A DNA stretch of 64,000 bases from Microbacterium arborescens (GCA_003339645.1 QNUV01000099.1:186001-250000); one strand, 5' to 3'; positions 24,676 to 32,631 are shown, counted from the first letter of the stretch. Numbers and translations are program-made. Notes: generated from the letters alone by a model not told the origin.

Positions 24676-24696
24676 ATCTTATGGCAGTCTCTGCCA
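24676..24696. promoter_or_regulatory. DHA2 promoter (TAAGAT) with adjoining TetR operator
   Basis: Minus-strand -10 TAAGAT (24676-24681) is spaced six bases from GTG 24669. The perfect inverted repeat TGGCAG/CTGCCA (24682-24696, three-base spacer) abuts it on the upstream side, inside the -35/-10 spacer. GACACT at 24711-24716, six bases before ATG 24723, may serve the divergent tetR. Confidence 0.6.
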
Positions 24697-24722
24697 CATT
24701 GGCGCTGTGCGACACTTATCTC

Positions 24723-25397
24723 ATGGAGCGCGAACGCGATCAGGCCGCCGCGGTCGCTGACGAGCATCCCGCGGGCCTCCGGGAGCGACGACGTCAGGAG
24801 ACCCAGCGCGAGCTGTCGGACGCAGCCCTCGACCTCTTCGAGCAGCACGGAGTGCACGGCACGACGGTGGACGACATCGCGCGCCGCGCCGGCACGTCGC
24901 AGCGCACCTTCTTCCGCTACTTCGCGACGAAAGAGGCTGCCGTGTTCGCGAGCGCCGACGACTCGGCGCGCGTCGTCGGCGACGCGATCGATGCCGTACG
25001 TGCGGGAGCCTCCGTGGTCGAAGGCATCGAGCGCAGCTGGCTGAAGCTCCTCGACCGCTTCGACGCGCATCCCGACGAGCACATCCGCGCTCTGCGCATC
25101 CGCCGCCTCGTCGGTTCGGAGCCGTCGCTCCTGGCCGTCGCGTTGCGCAATGAGGCTGAAGAGGTCGAGCAGCTCACCGACGCCGCCGTCGATGCGGCGG
25201 GGGCCGACGCCGATGTGCTCGCCGCTCGCGCGGCCGTCTCGACCATGGCGCTCGTCCTCCGGCTCACGATCGACGAGTGGGTACGTCGCGCCGAGCTGAA
25301 CGAGCGCGCGAGCGTCCGCCAGATCTACCTCGAGATGCGCCGCGGCGTCGCGACGGTGGCCCGCGACCTCGAGGCTCATCCCCCGCATCTCGGCTGA
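24723..25397 (+). CDS. TetR-family regulator (AcrR-like), divergent to DHA2 exporter
   Basis: 224-residue repressor. The helix-turn-helix spans about residues 22-68 (RRQETQRELSDAALDLFEQHGVHGTTVDDIARRAGTSQRTFFRYFATKEAAVF), a textbook TetR_N domain, and the C-terminal helical domain binds the inducer. ATG 24723 is chosen because the DNA-binding domain begins some 20 residues later, as usual. It is divergent from the MFS gene with a shared 53-bp intergenic region holding a TGGCAG palindrome. A 57-bp palindromic repeat follows the gene. Confidence 0.92.
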   Translation: MERERDQAAAVADEHPAGLRERRRQETQRELSDAALDLFEQHGVHGTTVDDIARRAGTSQRTFFRYFATKEAAVFASADDSARVVGDAIDAVRAGASVVEGIERSWLKLLDRFDAHPDEHIRALRIRRLVGSEPSLLAVALRNEAEEVEQLTDAAVDAAGADADVLAARAAVSTMALVLRLTIDEWVRRAELNERASVRQIYLEMRRGVATVARDLEAHPPHLG

Positions 25398-25416
25398 CCG
25401 ACCCCGGCCTCTTGAC

Positions 25417-25473
25417 CGAGGTCCCACTTCGGCCGGCAATGCCGTCGGGAAACCCGGCTCACGTGGGACCTCG
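25417..25473. repeat. 57-bp palindromic element, copy A
   Basis: Arms CGAGGTCCCAC (25417-25427) and GTGGGACCTCG (25463-25473) are perfect; inner GGCCGG/CCCGGC partly pair. It has the same total length and arm sequence as copies at 45500 and 46392. It lies between tetR and the erm promoter, ending 22 bases before the TAGCCT hexamer. Confidence 0.8.
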
Positions 25474-25495
25474 CGGTGGACCGATCCCCGACTGC

Positions 25496-25501
25496 TAGCC
25501 T
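25496..25501 (+). promoter_or_regulatory. Leaderless -10 element TAGCCT of the erm leader
   Basis: TAGCCT, GGATTG, then GTG 25508, the first codon of the leader peptide. The context GCTAGCCTGG is identical to that at 45564-45573 before the nucleotidyltransferase gene. Confidence 0.6.
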
Positions 25502-25507
25502 GGATTG

Positions 25508-25573
25508 GTGGGTTACTTAATTGCAGCGCCCGTGATGGCGCGCACCTTCACGTTCCGCGACCGCCGCGCCTGA
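25508..25573 (+). CDS. ermL: Erm leader peptide (21 aa, ends FTFRDRRA)
   Basis: Short open frame GTG...TGA of 21 codons directly upstream of erm, too short for routine gene finding. Its GTG coincides with the transcription start predicted from TAGCCT; an internal in-frame ATG at 25535 would give only MARTFTFRDRRA. The C-terminus contains Arg-Asp-Arg-Arg. The Arg/Lys-x-Arg/Lys motif is known from studied Erm leaders (for example ErmD type) as the site where macrolide-bound ribosomes stall. The reading frame ends within the first of several competing hairpins. Sequence and position are seen directly; the stalling role is inference from those families. Confidence 0.65.
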   Translation: MGYLIAAPVMARTFTFRDRRA

Positions 25574-25690
25574 CGGCGCGTACGGCATCGCTGGTCTGAC
25601 CGCGCCGTCCTTCGAGATGTCTTCTGCACCTCGGACGGGCCTCTTGCTTGCCTCCCCGCACCCGGGGTGCTCCCCTCGAACATCGGAGCA
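25565..25690 (+). promoter_or_regulatory. Translational/transcriptional attenuator of erm
   Basis: Mutually exclusive stems: CGCGCC (25565-25570, inside the leader ORF) with GGCGCG (25575-25580); GACGGCGCG (25572-25580) with CGCGCCGTC (25601-25609). Further down, GCACC (25626-25630 or 25658-25662) can pair with GGTGC (25666-25670), and TGCTCC (25668-25673) with GGAGCA (25685-25690). The last stem encloses the erm ribosome-binding site. A ribosome stalled on the leader would cover the first segment and shift the chain of pairings. Confidence 0.65.
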
Positions 25691-25695
25691 CACCC

Positions 25696-26487
25696 ATGCC
25701 TCGTTCCCGCCATGGCGGACGCCACGAACTCGGCCAGAACTTCCTGACCCATCGCCCCACCCTCGACACCATCTCCTCACTCGTCACCGCCACCGACGGC
25801 CCGATCCTGGAGCTCGGCGCCGGTGACGGTGCACTCACCCGCGTTCTCGCTTCGTCCGGCCGCGCACTGACGGCCATCGAGATCGACGAGCATCGCGCGC
25901 GCCGACTGTCGCGCGCCCTTCCGGAGGTCACCGTCATCGCCGACGATGCGTTACGGCGACGGCTGGATGCTCCGGTCGTCGTCGGCAATATCCCGTTCCA
26001 CCTGACGACACCGATCCTGCGCCACCTTCTCACCGATCCCGGCTGGCAGCATGCGGTGCTCGTGACGCAATGGGAGGTTGCGCGGAAGAGAGCGGGGGTG
26101 GGCGGCCGAACCATGATGACGGCGCAGACCGCTCCCTGGTTCGACTTCGCCCTCCACGGGCGCGTGCCGAACTGGGGCTTCGACCCACGCCCGTCGGTGG
26201 ATGGCGGCATCCTCGCCATCACGAGACGAGCATCGCCGCTGCTTCCCGAAGCCGAACGTCGCAGCTACGAGTCGTTCGTACGCACGATGTTCACGGGGCG
26301 CGGGCACGGCCTTGCGGGCATCCTCCGGGTGTCGGTCGGCGCGAGCGCCGCGACCGCCCGCGGAGCCTGCCGCCGTGCCGAGGTCGCCCCCGACGCCCTG
26401 CCGCGCGACCTCACGCCACGGCAGTGGACCGAGCTGTGGCGCGCGCTGCGGGAGTGCCGGCGAACCCGTCAGGAGCGCACGCGCTGA
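25696..26487 (+). CDS. erm: 23S rRNA (adenine-N6)-methyltransferase Erm
   Basis: 263-residue SAM-dependent enzyme that methylates A2058 of 23S rRNA and gives macrolide-lincosamide-streptogramin B resistance. N-terminal GRHELGQNFLTH is the Erm/KsgA opening. Motif I is ILELGAGDGALTR, followed by the acidic ribose-binding loop in IEIDEH, and motif IV is VVGNIPFHLTTPILRHLL with the catalytic N-I-P-F. QWEVARKRAGVGGRTMMTAQTAPWFDF is the segment typical of Erm rather than KsgA, whose length is also different. The C-terminus is basic, common in actinobacterial Erm proteins. ATG 25696 follows a GGAGCA ribosome-binding site buried in a hairpin. The gene is preceded by a leader peptide, attenuator and copy A of the 57-bp palindrome. 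Confidence 0.95.
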   Translation: MPRSRHGGRHELGQNFLTHRPTLDTISSLVTATDGPILELGAGDGALTRVLASSGRALTAIEIDEHRARRLSRALPEVTVIADDALRRRLDAPVVVGNIPFHLTTPILRHLLTDPGWQHAVLVTQWEVARKRAGVGGRTMMTAQTAPWFDFALHGRVPNWGFDPRPSVDGGILAITRRASPLLPEAERRSYESFVRTMFTGRGHGLAGILRVSVGASAATARGACRRAEVAPDALPRDLTPRQWTELWRALRECRRTRQERTR

Positions 26488-26762
26488 GGCGATCCCGCGC
26501 CGCGGGTGCGTCGCCGCGGCGCGCGTGCACCGCGGCGCAGGGTCGCCGGCCGAGCTGCTTCGGCGACGGCCGCAGCAGCCGCATCGGGCGAGGCGTGGGT
26601 GCCGAGGTCGGCGCCGTGACCGCTCTCGGCGTCGAAGGTCGCCGGCATCGAACCGGTGGTCACGAATCCGGCGTACTGGCCGTCGAGAGTCGCGACGAAG
26701 AAGTCGGCATCCGCCTGTCGCCAGACGAGCGAAGGCGCGGAAGAAGAAAGAGTTGAAAGCAC
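26469..26762 (-). CDS. Small hypothetical protein overlapping the erm 3' end
   Basis: 97-residue candidate starting at GTG 26762, with AGGA four bases upstream. The N-terminal half looks protein-like: LVWRQADADFFVATLDGQYAGFVTTGS, alternating hydrophobic and polar residues as in small beta-rich domains, then an Ala-rich helix (SPDAAAAAVAEAA). The last 30 residues are Arg-rich and overlap the end of erm on the opposite strand by 19 bases. I recognise no family. It may be real, since the folded-looking half lies outside erm, but the basic tail may be only a consequence of GC-rich antisense sequence. Confidence 0.4.
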   Translation of the reverse strand: MLSTLSSSAPSLVWRQADADFFVATLDGQYAGFVTTGSMPATFDAESGHGADLGTHASPDAAAAAVAEAARPATLRRGARAPRRRTRGAGSPQRVRS

Positions 26763-26935
26763 GATGTCCTGAGAACGAGCGCGCACAGCACGGTGCGCGG
26801 AGAAAAGATGAGGGCTGGATGAACCAGTGATCGCGTCGGACGATCTGCTCGACGGTGAGCCAGGCGAACGACACACGAGCCCCGAAGGGACGTTTCAACG
26901 CTAGCACGCTCCCGCCGGGCGGGGGCCGGACGCGG

Positions 26936-27805
26936 TCAGCCTCGCCAGCGGCCGATCACGTCGCGGAGTCGGACGATCGCGGCGGTGACGAAGTCGGGGT
27001 GTGCGCGGTACCAGTCCGCGTGGGCCTCGGCGACCAGTTTCGGATCGACCTCGACACCGTCGACGATCCACGAACCCTGCGGCGGATCGGAGAGCTCCCA
27101 GGCGTCGGCCACCCACTCCTCGAGCGGGGCCCGAACCGCGTTCAGCAACGGCCGCCCCGGATCGGTGGGAACACCCGGCAGGCCGAGGGCCGCCAGCACA
27201 CGCTCGGCGAGAGGCAGCCACACGACGTTTCCCGGGTGATTGACGGTGCGCATCAGTTCGGCCGACGCGGGCCGCAGCAGATCCGACACGGCGACGTCGA
27301 TCGACTCCTCGCGACGACGCAGCTCGGCCAGCGAATCGCTCGCTACCTGCCGCACCGCCCGGCGGTCCAGCCGCGGAATTGTCGGAAGCCCGGCCGCCGC
27401 GGCGAGAGTGCGGATGTCGTGGTAGGCCACGATCGGCGGCACCTCTTCGATCCCGTCGACGTGCAGCGCCGCCTGGAACGGATGCAGCCCCGCGTAGCGG
27501 ACGACCGGGAAGGTCACCAGAGGCGCGGACGGAGCGAGGGATGCCGTCAGCTGACGCGTGCCCAGGCGCAGGCCGTGGTAGTCGTCGCGCACGGGCTGCG
27601 CGACGAGGAAGGAGGCCCGGGGCAGCAGTTCATGCAGGCGCTCGACGTCGGCGGCATCCATCTCGTGAACCGGAGGCACCCGGACCGTCGGGCGGTCGGG
27701 GGCGTCGAGGACGATGCGCATCGACTCGGCCTGGCAGTTGCCGACGACGAGCCCGAAGCCCTCGGGCGGTTCGACTTGCCGGAAGGGGGCGGGGGCATGA
27801 GGCAT
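26936..27805 (-). CDS. WcbI-family polysaccharide biosynthesis protein
   Basis: 289-residue protein matching the WcbI capsule-biosynthesis family: an early V-G-N-C-Q-A-E-S-M motif (residues about 20-30) where the family coordinates a metal or CoA-like ligand, then VPPVHEM and the FLVAQPVRDDYHGLRLG segment. WcbI is an SGNH-like fold thought to act in polysaccharide acylation or modification; its exact reaction is not firmly established. There is no signal peptide. It stands alone with no glycosyltransferases nearby, which is unusual for a capsule gene. It lies 45 bases downstream of the CGNR regulator gene in the same direction and could be co-transcribed. Confidence 0.78.
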   Translation of the reverse strand: MPHAPAPFRQVEPPEGFGLVVGNCQAESMRIVLDAPDRPTVRVPPVHEMDAADVERLHELLPRASFLVAQPVRDDYHGLRLGTRQLTASLAPSAPLVTFPVVRYAGLHPFQAALHVDGIEEVPPIVAYHDIRTLAAAAGLPTIPRLDRRAVRQVASDSLAELRRREESIDVAVSDLLRPASAELMRTVNHPGNVVWLPLAERVLAALGLPGVPTDPGRPLLNAVRAPLEEWVADAWELSDPPQGSWIVDGVEVDPKLVAEAHADWYRAHPDFVTAAIVRLRDVIGRWRG

Positions 27806-27850
27806 CCCTCCACTGTGACCCGCGGCCTCGACCGACGCCGGTGTTTGCCG

Positions 27851-28402
27851 TCAGGCCCCCGGATGCGCTATCGCCGATCTGGCCCGATGACGACGCACCC
27901 CGTCGCGATTCGCGCAGCGCACCGAGCAGTAGCGCTGCCGCCCGTTACGGGTCACGTCGACCACGACGTTGCGGCAGGGGTCGCCCGGAAAGCGTCCGGC
28001 GGCGCACCGCGACAGACGGCCCATCCCCCGCGTCGTCACATGGAGCGCGGTGCCGACGGCGATGACCGCGCGGAGCACCTGCGGCAGGCGCTGATCGTCG
28101 TCGCGGTAGTGCAGGTGCCATTCGCCGTCGTGGTCGGTCAGCCGGGGATACGCCGTCGCCGCCGCCATCAGCCGGTTCAGCAGCCTCGCGCGTTCCGCCG
28201 CCGTCTCAGCATCGACCACTTCGAGCCACGAATCGATCACCGCCCGGGTCGCCTCGAGATCGGACGGCGCCCCGGGCGCGTACACAGCGGTCATGCCGTA
28301 TTCGTACGTGCGCGCCACGACGCCCTCGCGGTCGCTCGGCCAGTCGTTCGCGAGCGATGCGGCGAGAAGAACCGCGTACTCACCGTAAGGGTTGAGCTGC
28401 AT
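27851..28402 (-). CDS. CGNR zinc-finger (ABATE-domain) regulator
   Basis: 183-residue protein of the ABATE/CGNR family. The N-terminal helical ABATE domain (about residues 1-120) is followed by a compact zinc finger at the C-terminus: R-C-A-A-G-R-F ... D-P-C-R-N-V-V-V-D ... R-Y-C-S-V-R-C-A-N-R-D, with four Cys to bind zinc and the CANR stretch corresponding to the CGNR signature. Members are predicted stress-related transcription regulators. The start ATG 28402 is only 25 bases from the divergent small gene at 28428, so both promoters must overlap there. Confidence 0.85.
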   Translation of the reverse strand: MQLNPYGEYAVLLAASLANDWPSDREGVVARTYEYGMTAVYAPGAPSDLEATRAVIDSWLEVVDAETAAERARLLNRLMAAATAYPRLTDHDGEWHLHYRDDDQRLPQVLRAVIAVGTALHVTTRGMGRLSRCAAGRFPGDPCRNVVVDVTRNGRQRYCSVRCANRDGVRRHRARSAIAHPGA

Positions 28403-28427
28403 AACGGCATTACATCACGATCGAATC

Positions 28428-28646
28428 ATGTCGCCGTCCTCCCCTGCATCCCCCACCGCTCCGCTGCCGTCCCGTACTCATGAGCACGGCTGGACGACCG
28501 AGTCGGCGCATCGCACATCGGACGGGCTCGTCCGTTACGTGCGGTGCGACGGATGCAGCGCCCGACGTGTGGACCTGCAGGCGACGGCATCGCGCCCGCC
28601 GGTCGCGGAAAGCGCCGAAATCGGTCAGCCGATTTCACCCGGATGA
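28428..28646 (+). CDS. Small zinc-ribbon-like hypothetical protein
   Basis: 72-residue protein with a polar Ser/Pro-rich N-terminus and a conserved-looking core, HGWTTESAHRTSDGLVRYVRC followed by DGCSARRVDLQ, containing a C-x-x-C pair that could form half of a zinc site. Function is unknown; the compact core suggests a real gene. A CACGAT hexamer stands six bases before ATG 28428. The 3' end overlaps the convergent carboxypeptidase gene by 22 bases. Confidence 0.6.
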   Translation: MSPSSPASPTAPLPSRTHEHGWTTESAHRTSDGLVRYVRCDGCSARRVDLQATASRPPVAESAEIGQPISPG

Positions 28647-29977
28647 GTGAGACGCCACCATTCCGACGGCGGTTCGATGTCGCCGTCGAGCACGACCGGC
28701 ACCGTGACCGACTCGGGACCGGCCGTCCACGTGATCTCACCGAGCACCTCGCCGTCGGTCCAGTCGCGTGGCTCGCGCACGTCGCCGGTGACCGCTATGG
28801 GCGTGTCGGACCAGGTGCGCAGAGACGCTCCCTTCGCCAGCACCACCCGCACCGACCTGCCCCACGCCGTCGTGTAGATCCCGAGCTGCTGCCCGTGCTG
28901 CGCGACCGCAGTGACGTGGAACCCGTCGGCGAGACGCTGCAGAACACCGAGAACACTGGCGGCGACGCCGCGCTGGGATGAGCCGCCGAGCGCGACACCG
29001 ACGACGCTCAACGGCTCGGGAAGCCCGACATCGACGGTCGCCGTGTAGAGCAGGTTCGCACCGCTGTCGTCGAGCGTGCCCGTCTTGAGCCCCGTGATCC
29101 CGCTCTGACCGAGGAGGCTGTTGGTGTTCGCCATGGCCCCCGGCCCCGGCAGATTCAGAGACGGCGTCGCGGCGATCGCTGCCACCGTCGGATGTGCCGC
29201 GGCGATGCGACCGAGTGCGATCAGGTCGCTCGGCGTGCTGGTGTTCCGGGGATCCAGCCCCGTCGGCTCGACGACCTCCGTCCGCTCCAGGCCGTTCGCC
29301 GTGAGCCACCGGTCGGCGGCGGCGCGGAAGCTCGACACCGAACCGAAGGCCCAGACGGCGATCGCCTCGGCGTAGTTGCTCGCAGACGGGATGAGCATCG
29401 TCGCCAGGGCGTCGCGCAGCGACAGCGAACTGCCGATCGGCATGGGAGCGATCGTCGCATCGCGGACGAAATACGCGTCGTAGAGGGCGTGGTCGTCACG
29501 GTCGAAGGTGAGCGTGGGCCCCCGGTCGCCATCGGCGATCGGGTAGGCGTCGAGGACCACCAGTGCCGTGATGACCTTGGTGATGCTGGCGATCGGTCGA
29601 GGGTCATCACCGCCCTCGACCATCCAGACGCCGGCCGCCGCCGAGCCGAGATACGCCTCGGCGCCCGCAACGGACAGCGCCGCGGACCCGTCGGCCGTGA
29701 AGCCGATGTCGACGGGGGCCGGCGGCACGGGTGCTGGCGGGATCGAGACCTCCCCCGCGGCCGGCCTCAGCGGAGCCGTCAGCGCCCATGCGGCGTATCC
29801 CCCGGGCGCGCCGAGAACGATCGCCGTCGTGATGCCCGCGGCGATCCATCCGTTCCGGCGACGGCGGCGGCGCCCGGTCGCCACCTCTTCCGCAGTCATC
29901 GAGAGCTCAGGAGCGGGGGTCGCGAAGAAGGCCCCGAAATCGTCGAGGTCGTCGCTCACCGAGTCGCGTCGCGTCAT
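28625..29977 (-). CDS. D-alanyl-D-alanine carboxypeptidase (peptidase S11), membrane-anchored
   Basis: 450-residue penicillin-binding carboxypeptidase that trims the terminal D-Ala of peptidoglycan pentapeptides. A cytosolic N-terminal tail with a basic patch (RRRRRRNG) precedes one transmembrane helix (about residues 42-64), so the enzyme is anchored and faces outward. Catalytic motifs are SxxK in ASITK (about residue 132), SxN in SASN and KTG in GLKTGT. After the catalytic domain a beta-rich C-terminal region of about 100 residues is present, as in S11 enzymes. ATG 29977 is chosen for its GAAGGGA ribosome-binding site. No division operon surrounds it. Confidence 0.9.
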   Translation of the reverse strand: MTRRDSVSDDLDDFGAFFATPAPELSMTAEEVATGRRRRRRNGWIAAGITTAIVLGAPGGYAAWALTAPLRPAAGEVSIPPAPVPPAPVDIGFTADGSAALSVAGAEAYLGSAAAGVWMVEGGDDPRPIASITKVITALVVLDAYPIADGDRGPTLTFDRDDHALYDAYFVRDATIAPMPIGSSLSLRDALATMLIPSASNYAEAIAVWAFGSVSSFRAAADRWLTANGLERTEVVEPTGLDPRNTSTPSDLIALGRIAAAHPTVAAIAATPSLNLPGPGAMANTNSLLGQSGITGLKTGTLDDSGANLLYTATVDVGLPEPLSVVGVALGGSSQRGVAASVLGVLQRLADGFHVTAVAQHGQQLGIYTTAWGRSVRVVLAKGASLRTWSDTPIAVTGDVREPRDWTDGEVLGEITWTAGPESVTVPVVLDGDIEPPSEWWRLTHPGEIG

Positions 29978-30032
29978 CGCGGTCCCTTCGTCATGGCGCC
30001 CATCTTCACGCAAAACGTCATCCTCATGGATG

Positions 30033-30061
30033 ATTCGCGACTCTCAGCGAGCCCATAGTGT
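30033..30061 (+). promoter_or_regulatory. Promoter of the lipoprotein-ABC operon
   Basis: TTCGCG (30033-30038), 17-base spacer, TAGTGT (30056-30061). The predicted start is near 30068, giving a short 5' UTR that holds AAGGGGG before GTG 30092. Confidence 0.5.
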
Positions 30062-30091
30062 TGAGGCGTTCTTGAAACAAGGGGGTTGCAC

Positions 30092-31060
30092 GTGCACCGC
30101 AAAACACTTCGTTGGGCCGCACCGGCGGCGGTCGGCCTGGTCTTCGTCTTGGCGGGCTGCACGGCCGCGGACGGCTCCGTCGACAGCGCCGAGGATTCGC
30201 CGCTCACCGAGTACTTCTCGGCGTTCTACGGCGGCGAGATGAGCGAGGAAGAGCAGCAGGCGCAGTTCGAGACGCAGAACAAGCAGCGCGAGGAGCTCGT
30301 CGCGCAGTGCATGCAGGACGAGGGCTTCGAGTACATCCCCGCCCCCTCCACGATGACGTTCAGCTCGGGCACCGAGTGGAAGCCCGAGGACCGCGAGTTC
30401 GTGGCGCAATGGGGCTACGGTGCCGTCGAGTATCCGGACGCGGACGAGCAGCCCGAGCCCGAGCAGATGACGCCCGACCCCAACGCGGATTACGTGATGG
30501 CGCTCTCCGAGTCGGAGCAGGCCGCCTACTACGAGGCGCTGTACGGCCCGGGCCCGACCGAGGAGGAGATGTCCGAGGACGGGTCCTACGAATACAACTG
30601 GGAGACGTCCGGCTGCAACGGCTGGGCCGATCACGAGATCAACGGCGACGACCCTCTGCAGTCCGACGAGTTCGCCGACCTGATGGACGCCGTCACGAAG
30701 TTCTACGAGTCCTCGGCCACGCTTCCGGCCATGGTGGACCTCGACCGCGAATGGGCCGCGTGCATGGATGCCGCCGGGTACCCGGGATTCGCCTCGCAAG
30801 CGGATGCGCAGAACTCCATCTACGAAGAGCTGAACGGCGTCTACGAGAACTCGACCGAGACCGGCCCGGATCAGGCGACCATGGACGAGATCCACGAGCG
30901 TGAGGTCGAACTGGCTCTCGCCGACCTCGACTGCCGCAAGGAGACCGACTACCGCGCCAAGTACCAGAAGGCGCAGTTCGCCGCCGAGGAGCAGTTCATC
31001 GCCGATCACAAGACGGAGCTCGAAGCGATGAAAGCAGCGGCTGAGCAGGCTCGCCCGTGA
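30092..31060 (+). CDS. Secreted lipoprotein with paired CM..GF/Y motifs, ABC operon
   Basis: 322-residue lipoprotein: basic start, hydrophobic stretch and lipobox V-L-A-G-C (Cys about residue 23) for lipid attachment at the outer face. The mature part is very acidic and Tyr/Glu/Gln-rich, with a predicted helical C-terminus (REVELALADLDC... to KTELEAMKAAAEQ). Two similar motifs, QCMQDEGFEYIP and ACMDAAGYPGF, plus two further Cys suggest an internal repeat and possible disulfides. GTG 30092 has AAGGGGG six bases upstream. Its stop overlaps the adaptor GTG. I cannot name the family; by context it is probably the ligand-binding or immunity component of the ABC system that follows. Confidence 0.8.
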   Translation: MHRKTLRWAAPAAVGLVFVLAGCTAADGSVDSAEDSPLTEYFSAFYGGEMSEEEQQAQFETQNKQREELVAQCMQDEGFEYIPAPSTMTFSSGTEWKPEDREFVAQWGYGAVEYPDADEQPEPEQMTPDPNADYVMALSESEQAAYYEALYGPGPTEEEMSEDGSYEYNWETSGCNGWADHEINGDDPLQSDEFADLMDAVTKFYESSATLPAMVDLDREWAACMDAAGYPGFASQADAQNSIYEELNGVYENSTETGPDQATMDEIHEREVELALADLDCRKETDYRAKYQKAQFAAEEQFIADHKTELEAMKAAAEQARP

Positions 31061-32631
31061 CCGCAGATCCCGCGAAGGACGGCACGACCGCGGCCGATGA
31101 CTCGTTCGACGAGCTCATCGCCGACCCCGCCGCCCCCGCGCCGACCGGCGGGGGCCGGCTCGCGGTGTGGCGGTCGGTCGTCTCACGCAACCGCGTGCTC
31201 TGGATCTCCGCGGCGGTCGCCGTCGTGGCGCTCGTCGGAGGGCTGCTCGTCGGCCGGTTCGTCATGGCGCCCGCCTCGGCGGCTGCCGACGACGCGCCGG
31301 CACCCGGTCTCGTGACGGTTCCGGTGGAGTTCGGCCCCCTCAGCAACGACGTCACGATCCGCGGCGAGGTCGGGTTCGCCGACCCCGTCGAGGTGAAGAT
31401 CGACACGTCCGCGATCTCGGGACCGGCCGTCGTCACCGGCCAGGTTCCGGCGCTCGGAGCCGAGCTGACCCAGCTCTCCGTCGCTCTCGAAGTGGCAGGG
31501 CGTCCCGTCATCGTGCTCCCCGGCGAGCTCCCGGCCTACCGAACCTTGCGGTTCGGCGTGGCCGGCCCCGATGTCGTGCAGTTCAAAGAGGCCATGCGCG
31601 CCGTCGGCATCGACGCCGGAGACCCGGGCAACGACGTCTTCGACGAGCAGGCCGCGACCGCGGTCACCGCGCTGTACGCGGCGGTCGGCTACACCGGCCC
31701 CGAGTCGGAGGACGACGGCGACAACGCGGTGCGTTCGGCGCAGGAGAGTGTTCGGTCCGCCGAACAGGCGCTGTCCGCGGCGCGCGCAGCGCTGGGCGCA
31801 GCGGGACGGGACGGCAACGCCATCGCGCGCGCCGACCTCGAGGTCGCGAACGCCCGTGCTGTTCTGCAGGGGGCACGCGACAACGGCGCGTCATGGGACG
31901 AGATCGTCGCAGCCCAGAACCAGGTCGCGACCGCCGAGCTCGCACGTGAGCAGCTGAACGCCGCACCCGATACGAGCAGCGAGCGGGCCGCGGTCGACGC
32001 CGCGGCGAGCCAGCTCTCGCAGGCGCAGGACGACCTCGTGCGCGCCCGCCAGCAAGCCCTGCCCGCCCTCCCCGCCGGAGAAGTGCTCTATCTGACGGAG
32101 CTGCCCCGCCGCGTCGACGCGGTGACGGCCGAACGCGGCAGCATCCTCTCCGGCGCGGCGATGACCGTGTCAGGGGCGACCGTGGCGCTGACCGGCTCCG
32201 CGGCGGAGGCGGACGCCAAGCTGCTCACGGTCGGCTCGACCGCGAGCTTCGCCCTCCCCGACGGGGCAGAACATGCCGCCACCGTCACCGCCGTGGAGGC
32301 GGGCGCGGGCGGCGAGAGTCGGTGGAAGGTGAGCCTCGAGCCGGCGGAGCTGACGCCCGAGCAGATCTCGCAGCTCCAGGGCACGAACGTGCGCGTCACG
32401 ATCGCCGTCGGGGCGACGGCGGGCGACGTGCTGAGCGTTCCCGCGGCGGCGCTGACGGCTGGCCCCGGCGGCGAGACGCGCGTCGAGGTCGTCGACGGCG
32501 ACCCGCGCGACCCCGATGCCCGCACCCGGCTGGTCGTCGTCGAGACCGGGCTGTCGGCCGGCGGGGCCGTCGAGGTGCGTGCCACCGAGGGCGAGCTGGC
32601 GGAGGACGATCTCGTCGTGGTCGGGCGATGA
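31057..32631 (+). CDS. Membrane-fusion/adaptor protein with peptidoglycan-binding-like domain
   Basis: 524-residue HlyD/MacA-like adaptor. A cytosolic N-terminus (about 47 residues) precedes one transmembrane helix (about residues 48-72). Next come a beta-barrel/lipoyl half (VPVEFGPLSNDVTIRGEVGFADPVEVK) and a peptidoglycan-binding-like helical segment (FGVAGPDVVQFKEAMRAVGIDAG to TAVTALYAAVGYTGPE). A long Ala/Gln/Arg-rich coiled coil follows (about residues 225-335) and then the C-terminal barrel. GTG 31057 overlaps the lipoprotein stop and the stop overlaps the ATPase start, so the four genes are coupled. In Gram-positive bacteria such adaptors accompany MacB-type exporters of peptides or lantibiotics. 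Confidence 0.85.
   Translation: MTADPAKDGTTAADDSFDELIADPAAPAPTGGGRLAVWRSVVSRNRVLWISAAVAVVALVGGLLVGRFVMAPASAAADDAPAPGLVTVPVEFGPLSNDVTIRGEVGFADPVEVKIDTSAISGPAVVTGQVPALGAELTQLSVALEVAGRPVIVLPGELPAYRTLRFGVAGPDVVQFKEAMRAVGIDAGDPGNDVFDEQAATAVTALYAAVGYTGPESEDDGDNAVRSAQESVRSAEQALSAARAALGAAGRDGNAIARADLEVANARAVLQGARDNGASWDEIVAAQNQVATAELAREQLNAAPDTSSERAAVDAAASQLSQAQDDLVRARQQALPALPAGEVLYLTELPRRVDAVTAERGSILSGAAMTVSGATVALTGSAAEADAKLLTVGSTASFALPDGAEHAATVTAVEAGAGGESRWKVSLEPAELTPEQISQLQGTNVRVTIAVGATAGDVLSVPAAALTAGPGGETRVEVVDGDPRDPDARTRLVVVETGLSAGGAVEVRATEGELAEDDLVVVGR

Noticed and set aside
25417-25473. Palindromic element A as the intrinsic terminator of the TetR gene
   Set aside because: No T-run follows on either strand, and copies occur before promoters as well as after genes, so a plain terminator reading is not supported.
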